From Singulisphaera sp. GP187 (GTDB lineage Bacteria; Planctomycetota; Phycisphaerae; Phycisphaerales; SM1A02): a stretch of 64,000 nt of DNA. Made by a program: the position numbers and the translations under genes. Within the stretch, counting starts at the first letter, position 1, and each line of letters starts with the position of its first letter. The notes beneath the pieces were generated by a model that had not been told where the DNA came from, did no database searches, and saw only the letters and a program-made list of their open reading frames with translations. The DNA is taken from assembly GCA_945871915.1 (NCBI GenBank), contig CAMBXO010000004.1:1-64000 (forward strand), read 5' to 3'. This document shows positions 38,260 to 47,601 of the stretch, one piece after another.

Positions 38260-39603
38260 ATGCCGACCTATGAATACATCTGCGACGCCTGTGGCCGCAC
38301 CTATGAGCGCTTTCAGTCGATCTTGGCGCAACCGGATCGCACATGTCCAAAGTGCGGCAAGCGAAAAGTAAGGCGGAAGATCGGTCTTGGAGCGGGTGTG
38401 CTTTTCAAGGGAACGGGCTTCTACGAGACGGATTACCGCAGCGACGACTACACCAAGGCGGCGAAGGCTGATCGTGCGCCAGACAGTTCCAAGACTGCGG
38501 ATGCCGCCGGCGCAGACAAAGCAGCGGCGAAGTCAGATGCAGCGGCCCCTGCTCCACCGGCCGGCACACCCGCGACCAAGGAATCGAAGCCCGGAAAAGA
38601 ATCAAAAGATTCCAAGTCTTCGGAATCAAAACCTGCGGAGGGCAATGGCCAATCCGCAGACGCCTCAAAGCCCATCAAGGAGCCGCGTGTGAAAAGCGTT
38701 CATCCATCTCGCGACGGTCGCGGCCAAGGAAATCTGCGCCGCACCACGCGTGCAACTCCGCGTGCACGGCGCAAGGGATACGCCGCCAGAAAATTGCTGA
38801 TCGCTGGCGCCGCAATGATTGTGGTGGGGTTTGTCGTTGCCGTGCTGTGTCTGGACTCCATCGCGAGAGTTGGAATCGAAGTTGCTCTGAGCCATGTCTT
38901 AGGTGTTCGCACCACCATTCGCAGCACAAGCATCGCCCTCGTTGGCGAACGCACAAGTCTTTCAACGGTCGATATCGCGAACCCCGCCGGCTACACAGAC
39001 CCGTTATTTCTCACGGTGGGCACCGCTTCCGCAACGGCCAACTTGAGCACCTTTCTTGCCATCGGCGATGGCACGGCCACCACCATCAACGATGTCACCA
39101 TCCAAAACATTGTGCTCACACTCGAGCACGACGCTTCGGGCACCCTGAATGCCGCCCGCATAGGCAACACATCGCAAGCACAGTCCTCCAGCGCGACGCC
39201 GGCATCTGGCACGTCATTGCATGTCACCGTCAAGCAACTCAGGCTCGAACATATTTCGATTCATCTTCGCAATTTGGTGGGTGGCAAGGACGGCGTGGTC
39301 ACGGTGTCTCTGCACGACATTGTGTTGAACAACGTCAAGAGTGACGGCGATTCCACTGCACTGGCGAATCACGTGAGCGACCTTGTCATCGGAAGTATTT
39401 TGAAAGCAGTCATTGCTTCCAATATCCAAGGCCTCTCATCCGAGGTGCTCGGCGGTTTGAACGATGCTCTCAAGAACAGCATTGGTGAATTGCCCAGCGG
39501 CATGAGCGGCCCGTTGGAAGCCATCCGTGGCGGAATCGGTGATGCCATTGATGGCACCATCAATGAAATCTTTGGCGGCAAGTCCAGCAAGCCAGAGAAC
39601 TGA
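38260..39603 (+). CDS. FmdB-type zinc ribbon fused to AsmA-like membrane domain
   Basis: 447 residues in one frame. Residues 1 to about 65 are a typical FmdB/CxxC_CxxC_SSSS regulatory zinc ribbon (MPTYEYICDACGRTYE, CPKCGKRKV, FKGTGFYETDY). A charged Lys/Ser/Ala-rich linker spans about 66-175. One membrane helix (about 180-203) is followed by a beta-rich domain like AsmA or DUF748 proteins (GVRTTIRSTSIALVG, VTIQNIVLTLEHDASG). FmdB proteins normally stop at about 100 residues. Within the linker, AAGGAG (38677-38682) stands six bases before an in-frame GTG at 38689, so the membrane half may also be made separately. It follows grpE by 10 nt. Confidence 0.8.
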   Translation: MPTYEYICDACGRTYERFQSILAQPDRTCPKCGKRKVRRKIGLGAGVLFKGTGFYETDYRSDDYTKAAKADRAPDSSKTADAAGADKAAAKSDAAAPAPPAGTPATKESKPGKESKDSKSSESKPAEGNGQSADASKPIKEPRVKSVHPSRDGRGQGNLRRTTRATPRARRKGYAARKLLIAGAAMIVVGFVVAVLCLDSIARVGIEVALSHVLGVRTTIRSTSIALVGERTSLSTVDIANPAGYTDPLFLTVGTASATANLSTFLAIGDGTATTINDVTIQNIVLTLEHDASGTLNAARIGNTSQAQSSSATPASGTSLHVTVKQLRLEHISIHLRNLVGGKDGVVTVSLHDIVLNNVKSDGDSTALANHVSDLVIGSILKAVIASNIQGLSSEVLGGLNDALKNSIGELPSGMSGPLEAIRGGIGDAIDGTINEIFGGKSSKPEN

Positions 39604-39647
39604 CGCGCCCTCGACCGATCCAAACTCACCACCCATAGACTTCTTCC

Positions 39648-42074
39648 ATGCCACTTCGTTTTATCGATCGAATTCTTCAGGATCTCTCCCATGCAGGGGA
39701 CCGCCCGGTGCAACCTGATGCCGTGGCCAAGCGGCTTCGCGTTTCCAGCGATGATCGATGGGCCTTTGACGAAGCGATTGCCAATCTTGCAAACCTTGCT
39801 CGCGTCGAAATGGACGATCTTGGCCGCATTCGCCTTCCCAAACATGATGACGAAATTGTTGGCCGCATCTTTGTCACGCAAAAGGGACACGCCTATGTGA
39901 AGCCCGACAAGTTGTCGCACGAAGGCGATGTCATGATTCCACAGGGTGATGTGGGCGATGCCATGACCGGTGATCGTGTGCGTGTTGTGGTGGCGCGGCG
40001 AACGCGTGGGCGGCGTGAGGCGGGGCGAGGCGCCGCACCAGCCGAGAACACCCTTGGGTGTGTTGTGGAAATTGTGGCTCGCGGTCGCACTCGCTTTGCC
40101 GGAGTCTTGCAGCAGGAAGGCCGTCAATGGTTTGTCATGCCAGATGGTCGTGCGTTGCGAGAATCCATTTTGGTTCGCGACCCGCACGCCAAGGATGCCA
40201 AAGCCGGCGACAAAGTCACGGTGGATCTCACGCGGTTTCCGTCCGAGGCGGGGTCCGCCGAAGGTGTCATCGTTGAAGTGCTCGGTGAAGCGGGTCAACC
40301 CGATGTCGAGACGGCGGCCACCATGGCCACCTTCGGCCTGGTGGAACAGTTCTCAGATGAAGTGCACGATCAAGCCAGCCGCGCTTCAATCACCTTTGAG
40401 CGTGAGGGTCAAGGACCGTGGAATGATCGTCTTGACTTGACCAAGGAACTCATTTGGACCATTGATCCGCCGGATGCACGTGACTTTGATGATGCGTGCT
40501 CGGTCAAATTCAATGAAGCGGAAGGCATCTGGGAACTTGCCGTTCACATTGCCGATGTCAGCCACTTTGTGTCGTTGGGTTCTGCACTAGACCTTGAGGC
40601 TCGCCGCCGCGGAAATAGCGCGTACTTGCCGCGTCGTGTTGTGCCGATGCTTCCCGAAACTCTCTCCAACGGAGTTTGCTCGTTGCAAGAAGGTGTGCCG
40701 CGCTTCTGTAAGAGCGCCTTCATTCGCTTTGATGTTCGAGGCCGCGTGTTGGATGATCGCTTTGCACAGACGGTCATCCGAAGCGCCAAGCGGCTCACCT
40801 ATTTGGAGGCGCAGCATCTGATCGACGATCGACCCGCAGAGGCGAAACGACATGCTCGAAACGAAACGGAACCATCTGACGCTGTCGTGGCCAATCTTCG
40901 ACTGGCGAACAAGCTTGCGATGTTGCTCAAAAAACGCCGGACCGCGCAGGGGCAACTTGTTCTCAATCTTCCGCAGAGTGAATTGATCTTCGATGACAAG
41001 GGCCATGTGATCGACGCCAAGCCCGAGGACGACGCGTTCACTCACACTCTGATCGAGATGTTCATGGTGGAGGCCAACGAGGCGGTCGCTCGCCTCTTTT
41101 CGTCGAACCAAATTCCGTTGCTTCGACGCATCCATCCGCCGCCAACTTTCAAAGACATGGAGGAACTACGCGTCTTTGCACGCACGGTTGGATTTCGGCT
41201 TCCAGACGAACCCGAACGAGCTGATCTGCTGCAACTTCTTGAACATTCGCGCGGGTCAGATTCTGCGCGCGCCGTGCACTTTGCACTTTTGAAAACGCTC
41301 GCCAAGGCGACCTATGCACCGGCACTCATTGGCCACTACGCACTTGCCAGCGAACATTACGCACATTTCACAAGCCCGATCCGTCGCTATCCCGATCTGA
41401 CTGTGCACCGAACGCTTGAGGCATGGCTGGAACTTTCTGACAATGGCCGCGCACCGCCCGGCGGTCGCAAACGCCGCGACGCCAAGGCATCCATGGAAGC
41501 GGATCCTCGTTGTCCCACGGAAGAATTGCTCGCCGAGATTGGTCGTCATTGCAGCGAAACCGAAGTAAACGCCGCGGGTGCTGAGCGGGACCTGCGCAAC
41601 TTTCTTGTCTTACAGTTTTTGAAACTGCATCACATGAATGATGAATTTGAGGCGCTGGTCACGGGCATGTCACCGCAAGGCGTGTGGGTCAGCATCAACC
41701 GTTACCTCGCCGATGGATTGGTGCGTTTCAACGCGCTTCCGTCGAGTCGTGAACGGGCCGATCGCTGGATTGTGAATGAACGAACGGGCCGGTTGGTGAG
41801 TGGGCGAAGTGGTTCAAGTGTCGGCCTTGGCGACACCGTAAAAGTTGGAATTCTTGCCATCGACCTTGCCAGTCGCACCATGGATCTTTCTATTACCAAA
41901 CTCGGTCGAGCACCCGCGGCTCCTCGCGAAGCGGAATTCAAGAAGGTTCGTGCCGGTGGCCCCAAACGAGATGGCCGTGATCCGAGTCGCGATCTGCTTG
42001 GTCGAGAAACCACTTCGTGGACCAAGGGACACAAGCGAGGTTTCAAACGCGGTCGTCGCGGACGAAAAAGTTAA
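39648..42074 (+). CDS. rnr: Ribonuclease R
   Basis: Processive 3'-to-5' exoribonuclease that degrades structured RNA. 808 residues. Order: N-terminal helix-turn-helix (about 1-65), cold-shock OB domains (about 68-245), the RNB catalytic domain with the metal-binding Asp cluster IDPPDARDFDDA (about 270-281) and YAHFTSPIRRYPDLTVHR near 570, an S1 domain (about 660-740), and a basic Lys/Arg-rich tail (KRGFKRGRRGRKS) typical of RNase R rather than RNase II. ATG at 39648. Its place behind the chaperone block fits a stress response. Confidence 0.95.
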   Translation: MPLRFIDRILQDLSHAGDRPVQPDAVAKRLRVSSDDRWAFDEAIANLANLARVEMDDLGRIRLPKHDDEIVGRIFVTQKGHAYVKPDKLSHEGDVMIPQGDVGDAMTGDRVRVVVARRTRGRREAGRGAAPAENTLGCVVEIVARGRTRFAGVLQQEGRQWFVMPDGRALRESILVRDPHAKDAKAGDKVTVDLTRFPSEAGSAEGVIVEVLGEAGQPDVETAATMATFGLVEQFSDEVHDQASRASITFEREGQGPWNDRLDLTKELIWTIDPPDARDFDDACSVKFNEAEGIWELAVHIADVSHFVSLGSALDLEARRRGNSAYLPRRVVPMLPETLSNGVCSLQEGVPRFCKSAFIRFDVRGRVLDDRFAQTVIRSAKRLTYLEAQHLIDDRPAEAKRHARNETEPSDAVVANLRLANKLAMLLKKRRTAQGQLVLNLPQSELIFDDKGHVIDAKPEDDAFTHTLIEMFMVEANEAVARLFSSNQIPLLRRIHPPPTFKDMEELRVFARTVGFRLPDEPERADLLQLLEHSRGSDSARAVHFALLKTLAKATYAPALIGHYALASEHYAHFTSPIRRYPDLTVHRTLEAWLELSDNGRAPPGGRKRRDAKASMEADPRCPTEELLAEIGRHCSETEVNAAGAERDLRNFLVLQFLKLHHMNDEFEALVTGMSPQGVWVSINRYLADGLVRFNALPSSRERADRWIVNERTGRLVSGRSGSSVGLGDTVKVGILAIDLASRTMDLSITKLGRAPAAPREAEFKKVRAGGPKRDGRDPSRDLLGRETTSWTKGHKRGFKRGRRGRKS

Positions 42075-42095
42075 CGGTTGCGTTGCCGAAGCCCG

Positions 42096-42860
42096 CTACG
42101 CCGGCACTGGGCAGGCACCCATAGCAGCTGACGGGTGCAGCACAAAGCACTCATGCAGAAAGTCTTTCATGCATGCAAAGGCGCGGCGATCTGCAAGCAT
42201 GCAAAACTGCATGCCACTCGATGGATCAGTAGCCAAAGGATTCGTAAACGCGTGACCACGGCTGCCGAAGACCATCGCGTTCCAATCGCATCCAGCACGA
42301 GTCATTTCATCGGCAAAGGCAAGCATGTCCGCGGGCTTGGCAAACGGGTCGTTCCAGCCATGACACACCAATACACGCGTAGACATGGGGCGAGTGTCTT
42401 GTGTTCCAGGGTTTGGTGGTGACAGCAATCCGTGAAATGACACCACGCCTTTCACGCCATCAAGCCTCGCGCGAGCAAGATCCAGCGCGCATAGGCCGCC
42501 GAAGCAGAATCCGATTGCACCAATGCGCTGATCGTCCGCCAGCGGGTGACGCTTGGCCATGTCCATCGCGGCCACCGCCCGTCGCAGCAACATGCCTCGA
42601 TCCTGCATGAACGGTCCCATCAAGGCAGCATTTTCCTCGGTCGAATGGCCACGGCGACCTTTGCCGTACATATCCACGGCCACGCCGAGATATCCGAGTT
42701 GCGCAAGAAATTCCGCTTTGCTTCGTGCAAAGTCGTCCTGTCCAGCCCACGCGTGAAAGACAAGGACAACCGGACGCTTACCGGAAATAGATGCGTCGTG
42801 CGAGACAAAGGCTTCGCAGGCAAGAGTGCCATCGGTGTAGTCGATTGTTTCTGATGTCAC
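42096..42860 (-). CDS. Dienelactone hydrolase family protein
   Basis: 254 residues from the GTG at 42860; an upstream TTG at 42950 gives a longer frame without a family match. The alpha/beta-hydrolase core has the cysteine nucleophile of this family in GAIGFCFGG, Asp in HGWNDPFA and His in GSRGHAFT. The N-terminal half carries FHAWAGQDDFARSKAEFLAQ and VDMYGKG. Dienelactone hydrolases act on cyclic esters in chloroaromatic breakdown, but most genomic members have unknown substrates, and no catabolic genes adjoin. It converges on rnr with 21 nt between. Confidence 0.88.
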   Translation of the reverse strand: MTSETIDYTDGTLACEAFVSHDASISGKRPVVLVFHAWAGQDDFARSKAEFLAQLGYLGVAVDMYGKGRRGHSTEENAALMGPFMQDRGMLLRRAVAAMDMAKRHPLADDQRIGAIGFCFGGLCALDLARARLDGVKGVVSFHGLLSPPNPGTQDTRPMSTRVLVCHGWNDPFAKPADMLAFADEMTRAGCDWNAMVFGSRGHAFTNPLATDPSSGMQFCMLADRRAFACMKDFLHECFVLHPSAAMGACPVPA

Positions 42861-43051
42861 GTTGGCATCGTACCGCTGGCGGTTTTGAGAGCGCGAATTC
42901 CATGAGGGCGATCGCGCGATCAGCCGATCATCATGCGGAAACTGTTTCAATAAATAGAAGGAAATTGGGCAGAGGTTTCTATCTCAACAGGAAGGCGTTG
43001 TACTGTTGCGACATCAATCCATTTACGCCGTGTGAGCGGCAAGGAGGAGCC

Positions 43052-44437
43052 ATGGAAGGCACAAATAAATCCGCCACTCTGGCGAGTGTGGCTGCCACCT
43101 GCGCACTTTGCGCGGCTGCAGCATGGGCTCCGGCAAGCACGGAAGGCTTGCTGGGGTCTGTGGGTTCGGCGAAGCCAATACCCCGAACTCCATTGTGGCA
43201 ACAGGTTGCTTCGATTCAGCCGCCGAGCGATGCTGATTGGACGATTGGTCCGGCTGTGGCACTCAAGGGGCAAACCCTTGCAGTTGGGCCGGGGAGAGAT
43301 TGGGATCTTGGAGTCGACCGCGGGCCCGTACATATTTTTCAGCATGCACATGACGCGTGGAACGAAACCGATGTGCTTTCGCATCCAACAGACGATCCAC
43401 ACGCATTTTTTGGAGCCTCGATCGCGCTGACGGACTCGTTTCTCGCTATCGGATCACCCTATGACAGCAGCGAGGGATTTCAATCAGGCCGTGTTTTTGT
43501 TTACCGCCGTCTCGGCGAGCGATGGCTGATGGATGCTTCGCTGCAGAGACCAGAATCCATGGCCGGAGATCTTGCGGGCGAGGCGGTCGCGATCGATGGC
43601 GACACCATGGTCATGGGGGTTCCAAAGGCTGATATGAATGGCGCTGATACTGGCGCGGCCGAAGTGTTTCAACTTCGCCAAGGCGCGTGGATCCATATGA
43701 ACACGCTCACGCCTCCAACCCCGCAAATCGGAAGTTTGTTTGGCCTTGCAGTCAGCATCCATGAGGACCGCATGTTTATTGGTGCACCAGGCGATCACAC
43801 GCTCGGCCCCGCTACCGGTCGCGTGCATGTCTTTCGCCGAACGGCTTCGGGCTGGACATGGGATGGATCGGTGCTGTGCCCATCGGGCGCAAGGGCTTGG
43901 TTCGGTGCATCCATCGCCGCAGCGGAGGGATGTGTGGTGGTGGGTGCACCTCGAGCCGCCCGTTTGCCAAGCAGTGAAAGTTTTATCCGCGGTGCAGCGT
44001 GGCTGATCGAGCACCGAGATGGTGCGTGGACATGCGGGCAGATGCTGGTGCCGAGTGGTGCATCGGACGCGGATGCCATGGGGTGCGCTGTGGCCACCGA
44101 TGGTCGCACCATTGTGTGCGGGGCAAGCGCTGACAGCATTCGCGGCGATCAAGTTGGATGTGCGATCACCTTTACCCAAGGCAGTGGTGGTTGGATTCCC
44201 CATCGCCTCGATCCGCCGAGTGGGCAACCCGGCTCGCTCATCGGACATTGCGTTGCAGTGAATGGTTCGTGGATCGCCATCGGGCGGCTTGGGAATCCAG
44301 AGAATGATCCGGCGCCTGGAGAGGTGTCACTCTTCCAGTGCCCCCAAGAACCAAATGAACCCCCTCGCATTACCCGTCGACTGGATACATCCGTTCAATC
44401 ACGCTTCGCCATTGAGCCATCGTCTCACACTCGATAA
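43052..44437 (+). CDS. Secreted FG-GAP/beta-propeller protein
   Basis: 461 residues from the ATG at 43052, set by the strong AAGGAGG four bases upstream; a longer frame exists but lacks such a site. A signal peptide (about 1-28) precedes six to seven propeller blades of the FG-GAP form: FFGASIALTDSFLAIGSP, AGEAVAIDGDTMVMGVP, LFGLAVSIHEDRMFIGAPG and WFGASIAAAEGCVVVGAP, each followed by VxVxR-type strands. It is a paralogue of the proteins at 16.2 and 49.5 kb. The last 68 nt overlap the convergent dihydrouridine synthase gene. Confidence 0.88.
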   Translation: MEGTNKSATLASVAATCALCAAAAWAPASTEGLLGSVGSAKPIPRTPLWQQVASIQPPSDADWTIGPAVALKGQTLAVGPGRDWDLGVDRGPVHIFQHAHDAWNETDVLSHPTDDPHAFFGASIALTDSFLAIGSPYDSSEGFQSGRVFVYRRLGERWLMDASLQRPESMAGDLAGEAVAIDGDTMVMGVPKADMNGADTGAAEVFQLRQGAWIHMNTLTPPTPQIGSLFGLAVSIHEDRMFIGAPGDHTLGPATGRVHVFRRTASGWTWDGSVLCPSGARAWFGASIAAAEGCVVVGAPRAARLPSSESFIRGAAWLIEHRDGAWTCGQMLVPSGASDADAMGCAVATDGRTIVCGASADSIRGDQVGCAITFTQGSGGWIPHRLDPPSGQPGSLIGHCVAVNGSWIAIGRLGNPENDPAPGEVSLFQCPQEPNEPPRITRRLDTSVQSRFAIEPSSHTR

Positions 44438-45494
44438 ATGCCGCGCGGACATCCTCACGGCGTGGGTGGTGTGCAGAAAACTTGATTCCAAATTTCCGCA
44501 TGCGACGGCCCGCGCTGCGTTCACCATGGATCACCTCCGCAAAGCTGCAATGTGCAAGGAGAGCCTGGCGTTGTTCGGAAAGAGTTGGTTTGCGGGGAGC
44601 ATGACCGGCCATCATGTCACGCGCTTCTCGAAAGATCCATGGATTTCCAATACAACCACGCGCCACACTGACTGCATGCACGCCACAAAAATCCAGCATG
44701 GCGAAAATATCGTTAGCACACCAAATGTCACCACTGCCGAATACCAATCGATCGCTGCGCCGGCGGACAAGGTCGCGTAGCACTTCCCACTTGGCATAGC
44801 CCTCGTATTTCTGAACCACAGTTCGCCCATGCACCGTGGCCCAGGCGTATCCAATTTCATATGCCTTATCAAAGATGCATTCAAATGCGTGTGCCATCTC
44901 TGGCGCGTCGTCCCAACTTCGACGAAGTTTGACGGTGCAGGGAATTGTGGGCGGCACCGCTTGTCTCACAGCTTTCAGCACTTCGATGGCCTGCTGAGGC
45001 TCCCGAAGAAAGTGGCCGCCCCGACTGCTGCAACGAATTTTTTTCACTGGACATGCCAAGTTCACATCCACAACGTCATAGCCCATCTTCACCAGCAACA
45101 GTGCAGCGGCTGCCATCTGGTCGGGATGTGTGCCCATCACTTGACCGGCAACGGGGTGGTCATCAAGACTCGCCACCTTATTGTCGTCAACATCGCCAAG
45201 ACCAACTTCACTGGCGATCAGATCCGGATCTTCCTTGCGACGACCCTTTCCGCCGAGCAGCAAGGTGCGATCGAGGAGTGCTTCGGTAATGCAAAACGGT
45301 GCTCCGTGCGTTCGGGCCACAAGGCGCATCGCTCCATCGCTATACCCCGCCAGACCAGCCTGAAAGAATGGTGCGTCAAAGCCAGGCACCAAGGCTGGAA
45401 TGCGTGCATCGACTTGGGTGCGACGCGCAATGTCACATGGAGCAGCGGACAGTTGTCGCTGGATCGGCGGTGCAGGATTGAGCTCCACACTCAT
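44370..45494 (-). CDS. tRNA-dihydrouridine synthase
   Basis: Flavin-dependent reduction of uridine to dihydrouridine in tRNA. 374 residues from the ATG at 45494. Family motifs: FFQAGLAGYSDGAMR near residue 50 (the PMxGxTD-type FMN region), the active-site Cys in DVNLACPVKKI, KLRRSWDD, VHGRTVVQKY, and the phosphate loop VSVARGCIGNPWIF. The overall pattern is closest to DusB, but subgroup assignment needs alignment, so no symbol is given. The N-terminal 40 residues are an unusual Pro/Ala-rich extension. The 3' end overlaps the convergent propeller gene. Confidence 0.92.
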   Translation of the reverse strand: MSVELNPAPPIQRQLSAAPCDIARRTQVDARIPALVPGFDAPFFQAGLAGYSDGAMRLVARTHGAPFCITEALLDRTLLLGGKGRRKEDPDLIASEVGLGDVDDNKVASLDDHPVAGQVMGTHPDQMAAAALLLVKMGYDVVDVNLACPVKKIRCSSRGGHFLREPQQAIEVLKAVRQAVPPTIPCTVKLRRSWDDAPEMAHAFECIFDKAYEIGYAWATVHGRTVVQKYEGYAKWEVLRDLVRRRSDRLVFGSGDIWCANDIFAMLDFCGVHAVSVARGCIGNPWIFREARDMMAGHAPRKPTLSEQRQALLAHCSFAEVIHGERSAGRRMRKFGIKFSAHHPRREDVRAAFIECETMAQWRSVIERMYPVDG

Positions 45495-45534
45495 AGTCTG
45501 CAAGGATAGCGCAGCTGGCTATCCTCACTCAAAC

Positions 45535-45966
45535 ATGTGCAATCTTCGCGCAATTTTGATCGTGTGCGTCGGGCTCATCGGAGCGTGCCGAACGGTTGCG
45601 TATGAACCCGCAAAAGCCACGCGTCCGTATCCACATGAACTCGCTCAAGGATCGGTTGCGCAAGTGCAGGTCATTCCAGGTCCAAAGAGTGTTCGCTTAG
45701 TGAATGCAACGGCGACTAGTTATTCCAACTTCGATTTGTGGCTCAATCAGCGGTATGTCACCCATGTTCAGGCACTCCCTAGCGGGCAAACTGTTGAAGT
45801 TGCGCTCGACCAGTTTTGGGATGAACGCGGCGAGGCACCCTTTGCGGGTGGCTGGTTTCGTTACTACCAACCAACTCCGATCGTGCTGATGCAGATTCAG
45901 AGTGACGAGAAGAGCCCGCTTGTTGGTCTTGTGTGCGTGCTGCCGGAAGTTGTGCGGGAGAGATAA
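45535..45966 (+). CDS. Small lipoprotein of unknown function
   Basis: 143 residues from the ATG at 45535, with a lipoprotein signal peptide (ILIVCVGLIGAC, lipobox GLIGAC). The mature part is beta-rich and contains NFDLWLNQRYVTHVQALPSG and WFRYYQPTPIVLMQIQ; I do not recognise a family. It is divergent from the dihydrouridine synthase (40 nt apart). Its stop codon is two bases from the long perfect hairpin that separates it from the convergent oxidoreductase. Confidence 0.7.
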   Translation: MCNLRAILIVCVGLIGACRTVAYEPAKATRPYPHELAQGSVAQVQVIPGPKSVRLVNATATSYSNFDLWLNQRYVTHVQALPSGQTVEVALDQFWDERGEAPFAGGWFRYYQPTPIVLMQIQSDEKSPLVGLVCVLPEVVRER

Positions 45967-45968
45967 CG

Positions 45969-46089
45969 AGGGACGGGGGTGACTGGTAACTAGGGACGGG
46001 GGTACTTATTGGACATGGCAAAGCCATGTCCAATAAGTACCCCCGTCCCTAGTTACCAGTCACCCCCGTCCCTAGTTACCAGTCACCCC
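45969..46089. repeat. Perfect 51-bp-arm hairpin with 23-bp direct repeats
   Basis: Bases 45969-46019 are exactly complementary to 46023-46073, leaving a 3-nt loop: a perfect hairpin of 51 bp. Inside each arm the unit CGTCCCTAGTTACCAGTCAC occurs. On the right it is repeated head to tail with a 23-nt period (46044-46066 and 46067-46089), so the right side has one copy more than the pairing needs. The whole fills the gap between two convergent genes. It resembles repetitive extragenic palindromes moved by REP-associated transposases; no transposase is in view. It could also end transcription from both sides. Confidence 0.9.
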
Positions 46090-46099
46090 CGTCACCTCT

Positions 46100-47536
46100 C
46101 TACAACCCCTCCACTTTCCAACCGGCTCGATAAGGCTTTTGCAGAATCGATGTTGCAGCAGGCTCATTCGAAAATGCTATCGCTGCCGCGTCGTACTTCA
46201 GATCTCGATTCGCAAATCGACTGGCCGCCGCACCAACACTCAGACTCTCGCACAACAAACCGGCAAATGCAAAGTTGGCTTCGGGTACAGATTTTCCAAA
46301 GCATCCGTCAACCCAGTGGTGCCAATGATTGCGCCTTTCAAGTGCCGGAAGCTTGAGCCCCAGCTTCCCCTTCTCCGTATTCCAAACTTGAGGCTCGTCT
46401 GTCAACACAATCGCACCCGACTTGTCCCGCTCGGGATCCAGTGGACACAGCATGGACCCCTTCTCACCAACGACAACGATTGCATTGCCGCGCACATCCA
46501 CATCATCTGGAATGCCAAGGCTTGAATTCTTGGGACGGAGCCCGCCGTCATACCACACCACTTTGATTCCACCCGGAACCGTCATGTCGGTGGATTCATA
46601 TTGAAGCGTAATGGTCTCCTTCGTTGGATACTCGTCATCCGTGGCATCCGTTGCATCGCACCGCACCGACACTGGATAGCCCAACTTGGCTGCAAGGAAT
46701 GGATAGTCCATGATGTGGCAACCCATATCGCCAAGGGCTCCACACCCAAAGTCGTAGGTCCCTCGCCAATTAAACGGCGTATATCGATTGGAAAGGTATG
46801 GACGCTCCGGCGCCACACCCAAGAACAAATCCCAGGACAACCACGCTGGCGGCGTTTCACTTCCTGGCGGACGTTTCTCACCCTGCGGCCACCATCCGGC
46901 TGGCCGATCACTCCATGCATGAATTTCACGAAACTTTCCAACCGCTCCCTCGCGGAGAAGTTGCAACTGCTGCCTGCGACCAATCGCCGCCGATCGCTGA
47001 GTACCCATCTGCGTGACCAATTTTGGATGCGCCTTGGCAAATTCCGCAAGACGACGATTCTCCAAGGCCGAGTGCCCGAGAGGTTTCTGGCAATACACGT
47101 GCTTGCCCATCTGCATCGCGGTCATTGCAATCGGTGCGTGCATGTGATCGGGCGTGGAAATGGACACGCCGTCAATTCGATCACCCAGTTTGGCAAGCAT
47201 CTCTCGCCAGTCTGAAAACCATGTCGCATTCGGATACTTACCAGCCAACTTCTCCTTGCCACGAGCATCCACATCACACAAGCCAATAAAAGTGACACCC
47301 GGATGGCCCGAAAGTTCTTGCAAGTCCGATTCGCCCATTCCTCCGACTGCGATCTTGGCAAGTTGCAATCGCTCGTTCGGACCGGGGCCTCGCAACATGT
47401 GTCCACACGACATCAGCGGCAGCGCCGTACATGCGGCGGAGATTCGTAGGAATTCGCGGCGAGAAATGGGGCGACGAAACAACACATCCGAACCGTGATG
47501 TGCGGCAGGATTTCTCCGATGAGTCGTTCGTTTCAT
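46100..47536 (-). CDS. Gfo/Idh/MocA-family oxidoreductase with Tat signal
   Basis: 478 residues, exported in folded form by a twin-arginine signal (SRREFLRISAACTALPLMSC). The NAD(P)-binding fold follows (LAKIAVGGMGESDLQEL, FIGLCDVD, VSISTPDHMHAPIA, and HVYCQKPLGHS in place of the usual EKP), then the C-terminal Gfo/Idh substrate domain with GALGDMGCHIMDYPF. Planctomycetes have many such periplasmic sugar oxidoreductases; the sugar is unknown. It lies 65 nt downstream of the EF-hand protein on the same strand and may be cotranscribed with it. Confidence 0.92.
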   Translation of the reverse strand: MKRTTHRRNPAAHHGSDVLFRRPISRREFLRISAACTALPLMSCGHMLRGPGPNERLQLAKIAVGGMGESDLQELSGHPGVTFIGLCDVDARGKEKLAGKYPNATWFSDWREMLAKLGDRIDGVSISTPDHMHAPIAMTAMQMGKHVYCQKPLGHSALENRRLAEFAKAHPKLVTQMGTQRSAAIGRRQQLQLLREGAVGKFREIHAWSDRPAGWWPQGEKRPPGSETPPAWLSWDLFLGVAPERPYLSNRYTPFNWRGTYDFGCGALGDMGCHIMDYPFLAAKLGYPVSVRCDATDATDDEYPTKETITLQYESTDMTVPGGIKVVWYDGGLRPKNSSLGIPDDVDVRGNAIVVVGEKGSMLCPLDPERDKSGAIVLTDEPQVWNTEKGKLGLKLPALERRNHWHHWVDGCFGKSVPEANFAFAGLLCESLSVGAAASRFANRDLKYDAAAIAFSNEPAATSILQKPYRAGWKVEGL

Positions 47537-47601
47537 GGCGAAATCGTACCGAGCCGTGGCTCAATCAAGACCGAATTCTCGCTCCGCACCCTTAGGCGGA
47601 A

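Noticed and set aside
42908-42921. Palindrome GATCGCGCGATC in the gap before the propeller gene
   Set aside because: Twelve bases made of overlapping GATC and CGCG are easily expected by chance at this base composition, and there is no promoter beside it.
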